Part shown: positions 38,355 through 46,871 of the stretch, piece after piece | How positions within the stretch are numbered: the stretch's first letter is position 1 | Layout: every line of letters begins with the position of its first letter | From: Thermococcus stetteri | GTDB taxonomy: Archaea > Methanobacteriota_B > Thermococci > Thermococcales > Thermococcaceae | Assembly: GCF_017873335.1 (NCBI RefSeq) | Contig: NZ_JAGGKB010000001.1 | Span: 682,001 to 746,000 of the forward strand | Length of the DNA: 64,000 nt | Direction of reading: 5' to 3' | Notes under the pieces: generated by a model | Databases searched by the model: none | Seen by the model: the letters and a program-made list of their open reading frames with translations, nothing else | Told to the model about the DNA's origin: nothing | Position numbers and translations under genes: made by a program

Positions 38355-39314
38355 TCCCTTTTTCTCTTTTATCCTTCTGCAGGCTTCCTTCAGCTTCTCC
38401 GCGTTCTCCTCCGGAACTGAATCGTACGTGAACTCCCAGGTGCCCATCTCTATTCCTGCCGCGAACTTCACCTTGTTCGCGTCCCTTAGGATGGGATAGA
38501 ACTCGATGTGAAGGTGGTAGTAGGGATAGCTTCCCTTGAACGGCGCCTGGAATATCATCATCGTGTAGGGCATCGGCCTGTCGAAGAGGGCATTGAGCGT
38601 CGCCGTTGTGGCCCTTATTGCGTCCGCAAGGTCCTCGCTCTCCTTTCCGTCGAGCTGGGTCAGGTACTGGACGTGCCTCTTTGGATAGACGTGGAGCTCG
38701 AACGGCCAGCTCGCGAAGAAGGGCAGGAAGACCGCGAAGCTCTCGTTCTCATAGACTACCCTTCCACCCTTCCGTTCCTCCTCAAGGATCCTGCAGAAGA
38801 GGCACTCGCCGTGTTTCTTAAAGTACTGCCGGGAGTTCTCAATCTTAAGCCTCGCCTTGAGCGGGATGAAGGGGAGGGCGTACAGCTGGCCGTGGGGGTG
38901 GTGGAGGCTCACCCCAATTTCCTCGCCCTTGTTTCTGAATATGGCCACGTAGGCTATGTGCCTGTTCTCCCTGAGGGTTCTAGTAGCTTCCTTCCACAGC
39001 TCCACGACATTTATCATCCCCTCCATAGAAAGCTCGTCAAGGTCGTTCAGCCCGTGCTCCGGCGTCTCGACTATTACGCTGCACTGGCCTATTCCCCTTG
39101 CTTTTTTGTAGAACTCGACTTTTTCGGGCTTGGGGGCCTCGAAGGAGAGCATCGGGAAGCGGTTCGGGAGAAGAAGTACCTCCCAGCCGTAGCCGGTCTC
39201 TTCCGCCCCGGGGCAGAAGGGACAAAAGTTTTTGGGCCTCCAGGGGCGCTTTTTTCTCTCGGCTGAGACCATTATCCACTGTCCTGTGAGAGGATTGAAC
39301 CTCAGTTCCCTCAT
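38334..39314 (-). CDS. galT: Galactose-1-phosphate uridylyltransferase
   Basis: 326 residues of the HIT superfamily. The active-site HHPHGQLYALPF (HxHxQ-like) with zinc ligands in CPFCPGAEE and the later ECLFCRI and HVYPKRH is intact. It swaps UMP between UDP-glucose and galactose-1-phosphate in the Leloir pathway. GGTGAT precedes ATG 39314. It is divergent from the GH1 gene across 98 bases, and a shared regulator is plausible. Confidence 0.94.
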   Translation of the reverse strand: MRELRFNPLTGQWIMVSAERKKRPWRPKNFCPFCPGAEETGYGWEVLLLPNRFPMLSFEAPKPEKVEFYKKARGIGQCSVIVETPEHGLNDLDELSMEGMINVVELWKEATRTLRENRHIAYVAIFRNKGEEIGVSLHHPHGQLYALPFIPLKARLKIENSRQYFKKHGECLFCRILEEERKGGRVVYENESFAVFLPFFASWPFELHVYPKRHVQYLTQLDGKESEDLADAIRATTATLNALFDRPMPYTMMIFQAPFKGSYPYYHLHIEFYPILRDANKVKFAAGIEMGTWEFTYDSVPEENAEKLKEACRRIKEKKGLIGRCL

Positions 39315-39370
39315 TTGATCACCAGCGGTGCTTCTCCACCATCCTTTAAAATTTTTTCATCATCCGAAAA

Positions 39371-39376
39371 CAATTT
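39371..39376 (+). promoter_or_regulatory. TATA box of the GH1 gene
   Basis: TTTATA lies about 40 bases before ATG 39413, putting the transcript start near 39400. The divergent galT TATA-like TTTAAAATTT sits nearby (about 39346). Confidence 0.4.
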
Positions 39377-39412
39377 ATACCACTCATGCGTTTAACCGTA
39401 TGGTGCTGTCCA

Positions 39413-40636
39413 ATGTTCCCGGAGGGGTTTTTGTTTGGGACTTCAACGGCCGCGCATCAGGTTGAGGGTGATAATAAGTGGAACGACTGGTGGTACTACG
39501 AGCAGATCGGTAAACTCCCCTACAAATCAGGTAAAGCCTGCAATCACTGGGAGCTTTACAGGGAGGACGTTGAGCTGATGGCCCAGCTCGGGTACAATGC
39601 TTACCGCTTTTCGATAGAGTGGAGCAGGCTCTTTCCTGAAGAGGGGAAGTTCAACGATGATGCCTTCAACCGCTACCGTGAGATCATTGAACTCCTGCTT
39701 GAGAAGGGAATAACTCCAAACGCTACCCTGCACCACTTCACGTCACCCCTGTGGTTTATGCTGAAGGGAGGCTTCCTGAAGGAGGAGAACCTCAAGTACT
39801 GGGAGGAGTACGTGGATAAAGCCGCGGAACTTCTCAAGGGCGTGAAACTCGTGGCAACATTCAACGAGCCGCTAGTTTACGTTACCATGGGCTACCTTAC
39901 TGCCTACTGGCCGCCCTTCATCAAGAGCCCATTCAAGTCCTTTAAGGTGGCTTCGAACCTGCTCAAGGCCCACGCAATAGCCTACGAACTCCTTCACGGA
40001 AAGTTCAAAGTCGGGATAGTCAAGCACATCCGCGTGATGCTCCCCGAGAGGAGAGGAGATGAGAAAGCGGCTCGGAAGGCCGACAACCTCTTCAACTGGT
40101 ACTTCCTTGATGCGATCTGGAGCGGAAAGTACAGGGGAGCCTTCAAGGCATACTCCGTCCCGGAGAGCGACGCCGACTTTGTTGGTGTCAACTACTATAC
40201 CGCGAACACCGTGAAGAGGAGCTGGAACCCGCTCAAGCTGTTCTTCGAGGCCAAAGATGCAGAGATTGGCGAGAAGAGGACGCAGATGGGCTGGAGCGTT
40301 TATCCTGAGGGAATTTATCTTGCCCTCAAGAGGGCCTCCGAATACGGAAGGCCGCTCTACGTTACGGAGAACGGAATAGCGACGCTGGATGATGAGTGGA
40401 GGAAGGAGTTCATAGTCCAGCACCTCCGCCAGGTTCTCAGAGCAATAAAAGATGGAATCGACGTCAGGGGCTACTTCTACTGGTCTCTCATGGACAACTA
40501 CGAGTGGAGGGAAGGTTTCAAGCCCAGGTTCGGGCTGATAGAGGTGGACTTCGAGACCTTCGAGAGGAGGCCAAGGGGAAGCGCTTACCTCTACGGAGAG
40601 ATAGCCAGGACGAGGAAGCTTCCGGAGGAGCCTTAG
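39413..40636 (+). CDS. GH1 beta-glycosidase/beta-galactosidase
   Basis: 407 residues starting MFPEGFLFGTSTAAHQVEG, the standard GH1 N-terminus; the in-frame ATG at 39386 would add nine odd residues. The acid/base is E152 in TFNEP and the nucleophile E319 in YVTENG. It is shorter than the CelB group and closer in size to the P. horikoshii alkyl-beta-glycosidase. In this cluster it should split beta-galactosides and send galactose to galK/galT, but glucosides are also likely substrates. Confidence 0.92.
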   Translation: MFPEGFLFGTSTAAHQVEGDNKWNDWWYYEQIGKLPYKSGKACNHWELYREDVELMAQLGYNAYRFSIEWSRLFPEEGKFNDDAFNRYREIIELLLEKGITPNATLHHFTSPLWFMLKGGFLKEENLKYWEEYVDKAAELLKGVKLVATFNEPLVYVTMGYLTAYWPPFIKSPFKSFKVASNLLKAHAIAYELLHGKFKVGIVKHIRVMLPERRGDEKAARKADNLFNWYFLDAIWSGKYRGAFKAYSVPESDADFVGVNYYTANTVKRSWNPLKLFFEAKDAEIGEKRTQMGWSVYPEGIYLALKRASEYGRPLYVTENGIATLDDEWRKEFIVQHLRQVLRAIKDGIDVRGYFYWSLMDNYEWREGFKPRFGLIEVDFETFERRPRGSAYLYGEIARTRKLPEEP

Positions 40637-40942
40637 CTTCTCCCCTCCACTTTCTCAAGGGCCCTTTTTAGGGCCCTCAGGTACCTGCCGGTGTCCCTTG
40701 CTCCTCTCTCCGTTATCTTAACAGCCGTCCTCGGCCTGTCGGCTATGACCTTGTAAACCTTCACGTAGCCCTCCTTTTCAAGGGCCTTGAGGTGGGAGTC
40801 CAGGTTTCCAGGGGGTAACATCGAGCACCCTCTGGAGGTCCCTGAAGAGGGCCCTCTCCCTCGGCAGGAGGTAGAGCATGATGGCGAGCCTTATCGGGTT
40901 CCCGAGGACGTGGTTGGCGCTCAGCTCCCTGAGGGCTTCCAT
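40633..40942 (-). pseudogene. Winged-helix regulator with a frameshift in a G run
   Basis: ATG 40942 (GGTGAT upstream) begins MEALRELSANHVLGNPIRL and continues to VLDVTP. The rest of the winged helix (PGNLDSHLKALEKEGYVKVYK to the stop at 40633) is in another frame. The switch is a run of five G at 40811-40815 on the plus strand; with four, the protein reads VLDVTPGNLDSHL and is about 103 residues. Either the gene is broken or the run was miscounted. It follows its membrane partner by four bases, a usual regulator/membrane-protein pair. Confidence 0.75.
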
Positions 40943-40946
40943 TTTA

Positions 40947-41561
40947 TCACCGCTCGACGGCTTTGAAGGCGGAGTAGATGTACCACATGATGGTAATCGA
41001 AAATCCAAGTGCCACAAGAAAGCCCGCCCACGCCATCGCCCCGCTCTCCATTCCTCTCGCGAGGGGAATGCCAACCGCCGGAAGCAGGAAGGCCGGGATC
41101 ATCTCGCGCTCCGCCCCGCCGTATCTGGCAAACACCAGCCACATTCCGAGGACGCCGAGGGTGATGAAGGTTAAAAATCCTACAGCACTGCTCGCCTCCA
41201 TGTTGACCCCGAGGCCCAGCCGGGGAAGGATTCCCCACCCGATGATCACAGCAGCTACCCACGAGGCGATGACGAGGGTTGCTCCGCTTTTTGAGGGCTC
41301 CAACTTCTCCCCCGTGACTTCCCCCACCCTCTTGAACATTCTCCACGCCTTCCCCGTGAAGCTCATGGCCACGAAAAAGCCTGCCGGCCAGTAAACGAGG
41401 TTGAACTGCCAGGGAAGGTCGAAGAGACCCACTATAACGTAGTAGAACAGCATCACGCAGAGCCATGCCCCGAAGTTCATCGCCCCGTACATCTTTCCAG
41501 CGGCTATCAGCTTGCCCTCGACCCTCTCAAGCACGCCCTTAAGTTCCCTAACTTCCTCCAT
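40947..41561 (-). CDS. Membrane protein paired with the wHTH regulator
   Basis: About 204 residues. A charged N-terminal helix (MEEVRELKGVLERVEGK) is followed by about five hydrophobic segments. I start at ATG 41561, after GAGGTGAT; in-frame GTG/ATG codons lie just upstream. A TATAAATA box is near 41598-41605. No named family is recognised. In this order such proteins often form a pair with a small PadR/ArsR-like regulator that follows. Confidence 0.72.
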   Translation of the reverse strand: MEEVRELKGVLERVEGKLIAAGKMYGAMNFGAWLCVMLFYYVIVGLFDLPWQFNLVYWPAGFFVAMSFTGKAWRMFKRVGEVTGEKLEPSKSGATLVIASWVAAVIIGWGILPRLGLGVNMEASSAVGFLTFITLGVLGMWLVFARYGGAEREMIPAFLLPAVGIPLARGMESGAMAWAGFLVALGFSITIMWYIYSAFKAVER

Positions 41562-41694
41562 ATCCATCACCTCGATTTAGAATAGAGCGTTCTCCTATTT
41601 ATACCGTGGAGTTTCTCTGAACTTCAGAATTACCCCTCCGAAGGCACGATACAGTTAAATATTCTCCGTGCACTATAATCATTAGGTGAGGACT

Positions 41695-42438
41695 ATGGAG
41701 CTCCTGAGTACAGGCATCCCCATACTCGATGATGCTTTGGGTGGAGGTCTACTGGAGGACAGCAACCTTCTCATAATCTACGACACCTACTCAAACGGCT
41801 GGACTTTGGCCTTTGAGATACTCAGGAACCGCATAAAAGAGGGCGATTTCGGCGTTATCATTGATTCTGTACTGCCCTTCACGCCCTTTAAGATGGAGCT
41901 TGGTCTAATAAATTTTGATATCGAAGAGGCCGGTAGAAAGGGCGATCTAGCCATAGTTGATATATTCTCGTCCCTTTATGGTGTGGAATACCCCCTGGAC
42001 TTCGTTTACACAGATAGGAGCATGGACACCTCAACCTTTATCCCCAAGTATAATTCCCTCTATCGAGTTATCTTTAGGGATAAAATTAAAGACCGGCGCC
42101 CCGTTGGGGTAGACTTTACAGTGGACGGCCTGGCTTTCCTGTTTGGTGAGGATAACTTTATCAGGATGTTCCAGAATCTTATTGCCTTGAAGGAGAAAGC
42201 CAGGATAACTGAAAAGAGAAAGAGGCCTGTAAACATATTTCTCCTGAACAAGGGAAGAGCCTCGGAGAGACTGATCTCGTGGATTTCAGTTTACAGCCAG
42301 TACGTCATTGAATTCTGCTCTTCCTCGAAGACATTCAGGGAAAAAATGGTAATAAGAAAATCGCCTTTGCCGGACTTTAAGCCCAAGGAAGGCGGCTACA
42401 CCTTCTGGATAAAAGAAGGGGAGATCCACATCGAGTAG
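41695..42438 (+). CDS. KaiC/RecA-like protein lacking a P-loop (DUF257-like)
   Basis: About 247 residues. The start LLSTGIPILDDALGGGLLEDSNLLIIYD copies the KaiC/RadA N-terminus, but the P-loop is replaced by YDTYSNGWT, with no GKT/S. It should therefore bind no ATP in the usual way. The remaining beta strands (FGVIIDSVL, LAIVDIFSSLYG) keep the RecA-like order. It resembles Thermococcales DUF257 proteins. GGTGAGG precedes ATG 41695. A paralogue is broken by the TnpB element at 45-46.9 kb. Confidence 0.75.
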   Translation: MELLSTGIPILDDALGGGLLEDSNLLIIYDTYSNGWTLAFEILRNRIKEGDFGVIIDSVLPFTPFKMELGLINFDIEEAGRKGDLAIVDIFSSLYGVEYPLDFVYTDRSMDTSTFIPKYNSLYRVIFRDKIKDRRPVGVDFTVDGLAFLFGEDNFIRMFQNLIALKEKARITEKRKRPVNIFLLNKGRASERLISWISVYSQYVIEFCSSSKTFREKMVIRKSPLPDFKPKEGGYTFWIKEGEIHIE

Positions 42439-42639
42439 CTATCCGCCGGCCCTGGCCCTCATTAGGGACTCCATGAACTTCTTTATTTCCTCGTCTCTAC
42501 CCTCGATTGCCACCCTGTTGAGGGGGATCCTGTTTTCCATAACCACTCCAAGGAGCACTAGGTTTACCTCTGCCTCGCTCCGCTGGCGGATTTCTTCAAG
42601 CTCTTCGAGTGGAATTGGAGTCTCAATGATCCTCCTCAA
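42439..42639 (-). CDS. Small protein overlapping the DUF4143 ATPase gene
   Basis: 66 residues, charged and helical (PIPLEELEEIRQRSEAEVNLVLLGVVM). It begins inside the end of the ATPase gene with a 17-base overlap, which favours coupling. No family is recognised. Confidence 0.5.
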   Translation of the reverse strand: MRRIIETPIPLEELEEIRQRSEAEVNLVLLGVVMENRIPLNRVAIEGRDEEIKKFMESLMRARAGG

Positions 42640-43897
42640 GCAGAAACCTCCATAGAGGGATTATCTTTATCCCGTCTATCTCCTTTTCGATGTCCCAGTT
42701 TATAATGTATGCCTTCTTCCACCCCGTCTCCCTTCTCGCGGCCTTTATTGCCCTTACTTCTCTCCCGAGGGTCTCTGGATCGCTTAAGTCGTAGCTCACC
42801 TGAATGAGGGTTTCTTCGTCAGGCAGGGCGAAGTCAACTTCCCAGTTCTCTCCGAGGAGGTAGTTGACCTCTTTTCCAGTTCTCCTGAGCTCCAAGAAAA
42901 CTGCGTTCTCCATAAGCCTCCCGAAGTTCTCGCTGAACTTGACGCTTAGGAACGTCAGGAAAGAGTTGTCGACGAAGTATACCTTTTTGGGATGGCCGAT
43001 CCTGAGGCGGACTTTGGGTGAGAGTACCTCGACCGGGAAGAGAAAGTAGGACTCGTTCAGGTATCTCAGATAGTTCGCGAGGGTTGCCCTGCTTATCCTG
43101 TAGCCGAGGCTTTTGAGGGTTCTCTCTATTTTGCTCAGGCTCAGGTACTCCGAGTTGAGGGCCAGCCTGAGAAAAGCTCTTAGCTCCTCCGGATTTCTCA
43201 ATGAGTACCGTTCAACGACGTCGAGGGCTATTATGGTGTTGAAGTAGTCAGTTACTATGAGCCTCTTCACCCTCGGATCGTCTGCCAGCACGACCTCTGG
43301 GAAACCACCGTAGGTTACATACTCTCTAAGGAGGTTCAGAAGTTTGGGCTTCTTTGAGCTGAATTCCACCCTCGACGGAACTTCAAACCCCTTGAATCTC
43401 AAGAACTCCTGGAAGCTCAATGGGAACACCTCGAAAGTCAGTGCCCTACCTCTGAGGGAAGTTGGAATCTCCCTGCTAGAGAGCTTTGAGGATGAACCGC
43501 TTAGGAACAGCTTCGCCTTTCCAGAATCATGAACCCTTCTAACCCAGGAATCCCACCCTTCCACGTTCTGTATCTCGTCGAGGAATAGGTAAAGCTCCCC
43601 GGATGTTCCAAAAAGCTCTTCGATAGTGGGTATCAGCTCGGTAAGTGTCGAGATGTCCTTTTCAAGCCTCTCGTCCTCAAAGTTTATGTAGAAGATCCTT
43701 TCCCTTGGAATTTTCTTGGACAGTTCGTTGATCAGCTGGAACATTAGGTAGGTCTTTCCAGTCCTCCTACAGCCGGCGAAGGTGACGACTTTTCTTGGCT
43801 TTTCCGGGATTAATGAGAAATCAAAATCCCTCTCAATAAGCTCCGGCGTCCAGGTCTCCTGCCATTCTGTTAGGACTCTCGCAAGACCTTTCTTCAT
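42623..43897 (-). CDS. Archaeal AAA ATPase with DUF4143 domain
   Basis: 424 residues. The AAA_14-type P-loop domain has Walker A FAGCRRTGKTYL and Walker B YLFLDEIQNVEGW. The C-terminal DUF4143 region ends with a nuclease-like core (VNYLLGENWEVDFALPDEETLIQVSYDL). These ATPases are common accessory genes of unknown role. No ribosome binding site precedes ATG 43897. A TATA box 25-26 bases upstream implies a leaderless mRNA. Confidence 0.88.
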   Translation of the reverse strand: MKKGLARVLTEWQETWTPELIERDFDFSLIPEKPRKVVTFAGCRRTGKTYLMFQLINELSKKIPRERIFYINFEDERLEKDISTLTELIPTIEELFGTSGELYLFLDEIQNVEGWDSWVRRVHDSGKAKLFLSGSSSKLSSREIPTSLRGRALTFEVFPLSFQEFLRFKGFEVPSRVEFSSKKPKLLNLLREYVTYGGFPEVVLADDPRVKRLIVTDYFNTIIALDVVERYSLRNPEELRAFLRLALNSEYLSLSKIERTLKSLGYRISRATLANYLRYLNESYFLFPVEVLSPKVRLRIGHPKKVYFVDNSFLTFLSVKFSENFGRLMENAVFLELRRTGKEVNYLLGENWEVDFALPDEETLIQVSYDLSDPETLGREVRAIKAARRETGWKKAYIINWDIEKEIDGIKIIPLWRFLLEEDH

Positions 43898-43918
43898 GAT
43901 TTTATCTTTGTCCTTTTG

Positions 43919-43926
43919 TTTATAAA
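43919..43926 (-). promoter_or_regulatory. TATA box for a leaderless DUF4143 ATPase mRNA
   Basis: TTTATAAA on the minus strand is centred 25-26 bases before ATG 43897, the spacing expected from TATA box to transcript start in archaea. Confidence 0.55.
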
Positions 43927-43975
43927 TCTTGCTAAGTATACTTTACAGCCATTTATAAATTCCTGCTCACTAAAC

Positions 43976-44947
43976 TCACTCAACTCTAAAAGTCAGTCCC
44001 CTTTCCCTCGCCTTCTTCTCAACCTGGAGCCTGAACTGGCAGGCCTTGCATATCTCCCCCGTTGTTGGTTGCCCGCATATCTTACAGCGGTTCAGCTCGC
44101 TGGTCTTCTTGGTGTAGGTCTTCGCTATGAGCGGGAAGAGCTTGTCGTAGCTCCTCAGTATCTGGTACTTCGTTCCTGGGTGCTTTTCCTCCATCTCGTT
44201 GAGCCAGTCCCTTATCTCGGCCCTGAATGCCTCGACTGCGTAGGGGCACTCGCTCAAGTCAACTTCAATGTTGTTTAAAACCGCGTAGAGCACTATCTCC
44301 TTCTCAGGAATCTCGCGGAGGGGCTTTATCCTCGGGACGAGCTCAGGGTGGATCTCCTCGTAGTACGGGCCCGTCCTCCCGAGGCGGGCTATGTCGCCCC
44401 TCAGGATGTTCATGAGGAACATCTGAACCTCGTCATCGAGGTTGTGGCCGACGGCCAGCTTGTCCGCTCCAACGTCCTTTGCCGCGTAGTTGAGGAGCCA
44501 CCTCCTCCAGACACCACAGTAGGAGCATGCCCCAACTCTCTCGCCCTTCTCAAAGCTCCCCATTATCTCTACCGTCTCGTCCAGCGTGAAGCCTATGTAC
44601 TCCTTGAAGGAATATATCCTGTGCTCTATCCCGAGTTTTTTCGCGTTCCTCTTGGCTATCTCGACGCTCGGTGGTCTGTAGCCGGCAATTCCCTCGTCTA
44701 TGGTTATCGCAACAAGCTCGAAGGGAAACTTCTCGCTGAGCTTAGCCAATAGGTGCATGAGGACGACGCTGTCCTTTCCGCCGCTCACACCAACGGCTAT
44801 CATCTCGCCCTTTTCAATGAGCTGGTACTTCTTAACAGTCTCCTTGAACTTCTTCTCTACCATCTCGTTAAAGTGCTTCCTGCAGTAGTACCTCCCCGTG
44901 TAGCGGGCGTGGTACACTGCAGGTTTCCCACACTTTGAGCACTTCAT
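43976..44947 (-). CDS. ttuA: tRNA 5-methyluridine-54 2-sulfurtransferase
   Basis: 323 residues, TtcA/TtuA family (TIGR00269). There are two zinc modules: N-terminal CSKCGKPAVYHARYTGRYYCRKH and C-terminal CKICGQPTTGEICKAC. The PP-loop is VGVSGGKDSVVLMHLL. The catalytic cysteines fall in GACSYCGVWRR and the later SECPYA. It thiolates m5U54 to m5s2U54, stabilising tRNA at high temperature. A TTTAAAA box lies upstream near 44975. Confidence 0.92.
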   Translation of the reverse strand: MKCSKCGKPAVYHARYTGRYYCRKHFNEMVEKKFKETVKKYQLIEKGEMIAVGVSGGKDSVVLMHLLAKLSEKFPFELVAITIDEGIAGYRPPSVEIAKRNAKKLGIEHRIYSFKEYIGFTLDETVEIMGSFEKGERVGACSYCGVWRRWLLNYAAKDVGADKLAVGHNLDDEVQMFLMNILRGDIARLGRTGPYYEEIHPELVPRIKPLREIPEKEIVLYAVLNNIEVDLSECPYAVEAFRAEIRDWLNEMEEKHPGTKYQILRSYDKLFPLIAKTYTKKTSELNRCKICGQPTTGEICKACQFRLQVEKKARERGLTFRVE

Positions 44948-45018
44948 CTCCTCACCTGGCCCGGATTCTCGGATAGATTTAAAACTGTTAGTGCAAATAC
45001 TGAATATTAGTGATTGCT

Positions 45019-45057
45019 ATGGATGGCATCTTAAAGAGTGGCATCCCCGAACTTGAC
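45019..45057 (+). pseudogene. N-terminal scrap of a broken KaiC-like paralogue
   Basis: MDGILKSGIPELD matches the start of the KaiC-like gene at 41695 (MELLSTGIPILDDALGG). A GTGAT ribosome binding site sits just upstream of ATG 45019. The TnpB element begins immediately after, and the C-terminal half follows it at 46522. Confidence 0.75.
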
Positions 45058-45075
45058 TTTTTCTTTTTTAACAAG

Positions 45076-45095
45076 CCTCGCCCTTCAGTGCGAGG
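45076..45095 (+). repeat. Left-end hairpin of the TnpB element
   Basis: CCTCGC (45076-45081) pairs with GCGAGG (45090-45095) around CCTTCAGT. An outer CAAGC/GCTTG pair (45072-45076 and 45102-45106) can extend it. It resembles the right-end sequence. Confidence 0.75.
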
Positions 45096-45171
45096 TACGG
45101 TGCTTGGTAGATTGACGCCCGATGAGGAAAGCAATCTTTTTTAAAACCCAAAAACCATACCATACTTTAGA

Positions 45172-46482
45172 ATGAAGCGAGCAGTAACAGTCAAACTACA
45201 ACCATCAAGAGAACAAGAGAAAACACTCTTCGAGTTAGCTCACGCTACAGCAATAATCTGGAACAAACTCAACTACCAGAGGCTCAAACAATTCAAAGAA
45301 TTCGGCAAAATAGATTTCTCAACAACTGAAAAAGAAGCTTATCACGAGTTCAAGAACTGGATTGGCGGCTCAACAGTCCAACAATTAGCCAGAAAGAACG
45401 CCGAAAGCTGGCGTTCATTCTTCTCCCTCATCAAAAAGAAAAAGTCTGGAGAACTGCCCGAATGGTTCAAACCAAAACCGCCTCAATTCGTTAGAGAGGA
45501 GAACAGCAGAAAACTCTTTGTAATTCCGCTCAGGAACGACCAGTACCGGATTGAGGAAAATATTATTGAGTTGAGGAGACTCGGAAAATTCGGCAGGCTT
45601 AGAATTCAATTAAAAGGCAGAATACACTTGAAAGGCAAGCAAGGAAGATTAGAAATAACTTACGACCCTGTTAAACGAAAATGGTATGCTTACATAAGCT
45701 ACACGGTGGAAGAAAAACTAATCAACGACGAGTGGATGAGAGTTCCAAGGCAACCTTTAGGAAACCTTTCAGCGGGAATTGACTTGGGAGTGAACAATTT
45801 AATGGCTGTTTACGTTGAGGATGGTGAGAGTTTTCTTGTGAATGGGAGACCACTCAAAAGCATTGACTTTTACTGGAGGCGAAAAATTGCAGAGTATCAA
45901 TCCAAAATCAACAAAAGCGGAGCTAAGAAGAGTAGGAAGCTCTCCAGAATGCACGAGAAGGCCAAACTTCAGGCTAAGCACTACATTAACACGGCGGTAA
46001 GACAAACAGTTGAGAAGCTCTATTGTCTCGGTGTTTCAAGGATTGTGGTTGGATATCCCAAGGGAATTGCCAGAAACTCTGATAAGGGCAGGAAGCAGAA
46101 TTTCCTTCTCTCTCACGTCTGGCGGTTTAATTACGTTATTAAACGTTTAACAGAGGTTGCTGAAGAGTATGGTATTTCCGTTGTTGTAGTTGGTGAGGCT
46201 TTCACTTCTCAGACTTGCCCTCTCTGTGGCCAACGCCATCCTAATGGAAGAATTTTTAGAGGTTTGTTTAAGTGCCACAGGGAGGGCGTTGTCACGAATG
46301 CGGATTTAGTTGGAGCTTTTAACATTTTGAGAAAGGTTGTCAAAACCATAACCCCAAGCCTCCCCGCTCTTGCGGGAGGTAGGGGTAATTGGCCGGAGAC
46401 CCGGCCAGAGGGGTCGAAGACCCGTTTTAACTTGGGTCTGAATGGAACCCCTCAAACCTTCCCGTCATTGGCGAGGGGTTGA
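45172..46482 (+). CDS. tnpB: TnpB, RNA-guided endonuclease of an IS605-type element
   Basis: 436 residues. The RuvC-like nuclease is intact: D204 in GIDLGVNN, E342 in VVVGEAF and D378 in NADLVGAFN. A zinc ribbon starts CPLCG and returns at LFKCHREG. Relatives are the ancestors of Cas12 and cut DNA guided by an RNA made from the element's right end, helping it to be kept at its donor site. Base use is more AT-rich than neighbouring genes. Confidence 0.92.
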   Translation: MKRAVTVKLQPSREQEKTLFELAHATAIIWNKLNYQRLKQFKEFGKIDFSTTEKEAYHEFKNWIGGSTVQQLARKNAESWRSFFSLIKKKKSGELPEWFKPKPPQFVREENSRKLFVIPLRNDQYRIEENIIELRRLGKFGRLRIQLKGRIHLKGKQGRLEITYDPVKRKWYAYISYTVEEKLINDEWMRVPRQPLGNLSAGIDLGVNNLMAVYVEDGESFLVNGRPLKSIDFYWRRKIAEYQSKINKSGAKKSRKLSRMHEKAKLQAKHYINTAVRQTVEKLYCLGVSRIVVGYPKGIARNSDKGRKQNFLLSHVWRFNYVIKRLTEVAEEYGISVVVVGEAFTSQTCPLCGQRHPNGRIFRGLFKCHREGVVTNADLVGAFNILRKVVKTITPSLPALAGGRGNWPETRPEGSKTRFNLGLNGTPQTFPSLARG

Positions 46483-46544
46483 TTCGTTGGAACCCTCGCC
46501 CTTCAGGGCGGGGAGGAGGTCAGTATAGACGGCATGGTAGACCT
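46300..46544 (+). ncRNA. Predicted omega (right-end) RNA with guide
   Basis: By analogy with ISDra2-type TnpB systems, an RNA should span the 3' end of tnpB and the right-end hairpin and run into flanking DNA. The guide would then be about 46525-46544, beginning ATAGACGGCATGG, within the broken KaiC-like gene. The ends are inferred. Confidence 0.4.
46494..46524 (+). repeat. Right end of the TnpB element
   Basis: CGCCC-TTCA-GGGCG (46497-46510) forms the hairpin, with CCTC/GAGG flanks able to extend it. The 31 bases are repeated exactly at 8791-8821 in reverse. Confidence 0.85.
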
Positions 46545-46857
46545 CTTTGGGGAGGAAGCCACAATCAAAATCCTCCGCAGGAACATGGCACTTAAAGTTA
46601 AGGCCAGGGAGAGTGAGAACAGGCCGAGGCCGTTGAACATATTCCTCCTGAACAGGGACAGGGTTTCCCCTAAGTTCATAGCATGGCTTTCACAGTACGC
46701 GGAGCACGTAGTGGACTTTACAACTACGGAAATACTCGGAGTAGAGCGGATGGTAGTTAGAAAATCCCTCCTCCCTGAATTCACTCCTTCTGAGGCGGAA
46801 TTCAGGTTTTCAAAGGGAAGATTCGAGATCAAGCCGAGCGTATTGCGATTGGAGTAA
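46522..46857 (+). pseudogene. C-terminal half of the broken KaiC-like paralogue
   Basis: In frame from SIDGMVDLFGEE, it aligns with residues from TVDGLAFLFGED onward of the gene at 41695. Both share the run RPLNIFLLN or RPVNIFLLN and the end motif VVRKS-LLPEF or VIRKS-PLPDF. It has no start codon with a ribosome binding site of its own apart from the internal ATG 46534. Confidence 0.8.
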
Positions 46858-46871
46858 AAAGAGAAAACCCC

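Larger units (their letters stand above)
45060..46524 (+). mobile_element. IS200/IS605-family element encoding only TnpB
   Basis: The element contains a left-end hairpin (45076-45095), a tnpB gene, and the right-end hairpin (46494-46524), and has no TnpA. That is the IS1341-like layout, which needs a TnpA from elsewhere to move. The left boundary is not exact. It sits inside a broken paralogue of the KaiC-like gene at 41695, with about 125 codons of that gene missing. Its right end also exists alone at 8791-8821. Confidence 0.85.

Noticed and set aside
39317-39331. TGM-like ATCAC-N5-GTG between galT and the GH1 gene
   Set aside because: Only part of the motif fits, and the ATCACC half is simply the reverse of the galT ribosome binding site.
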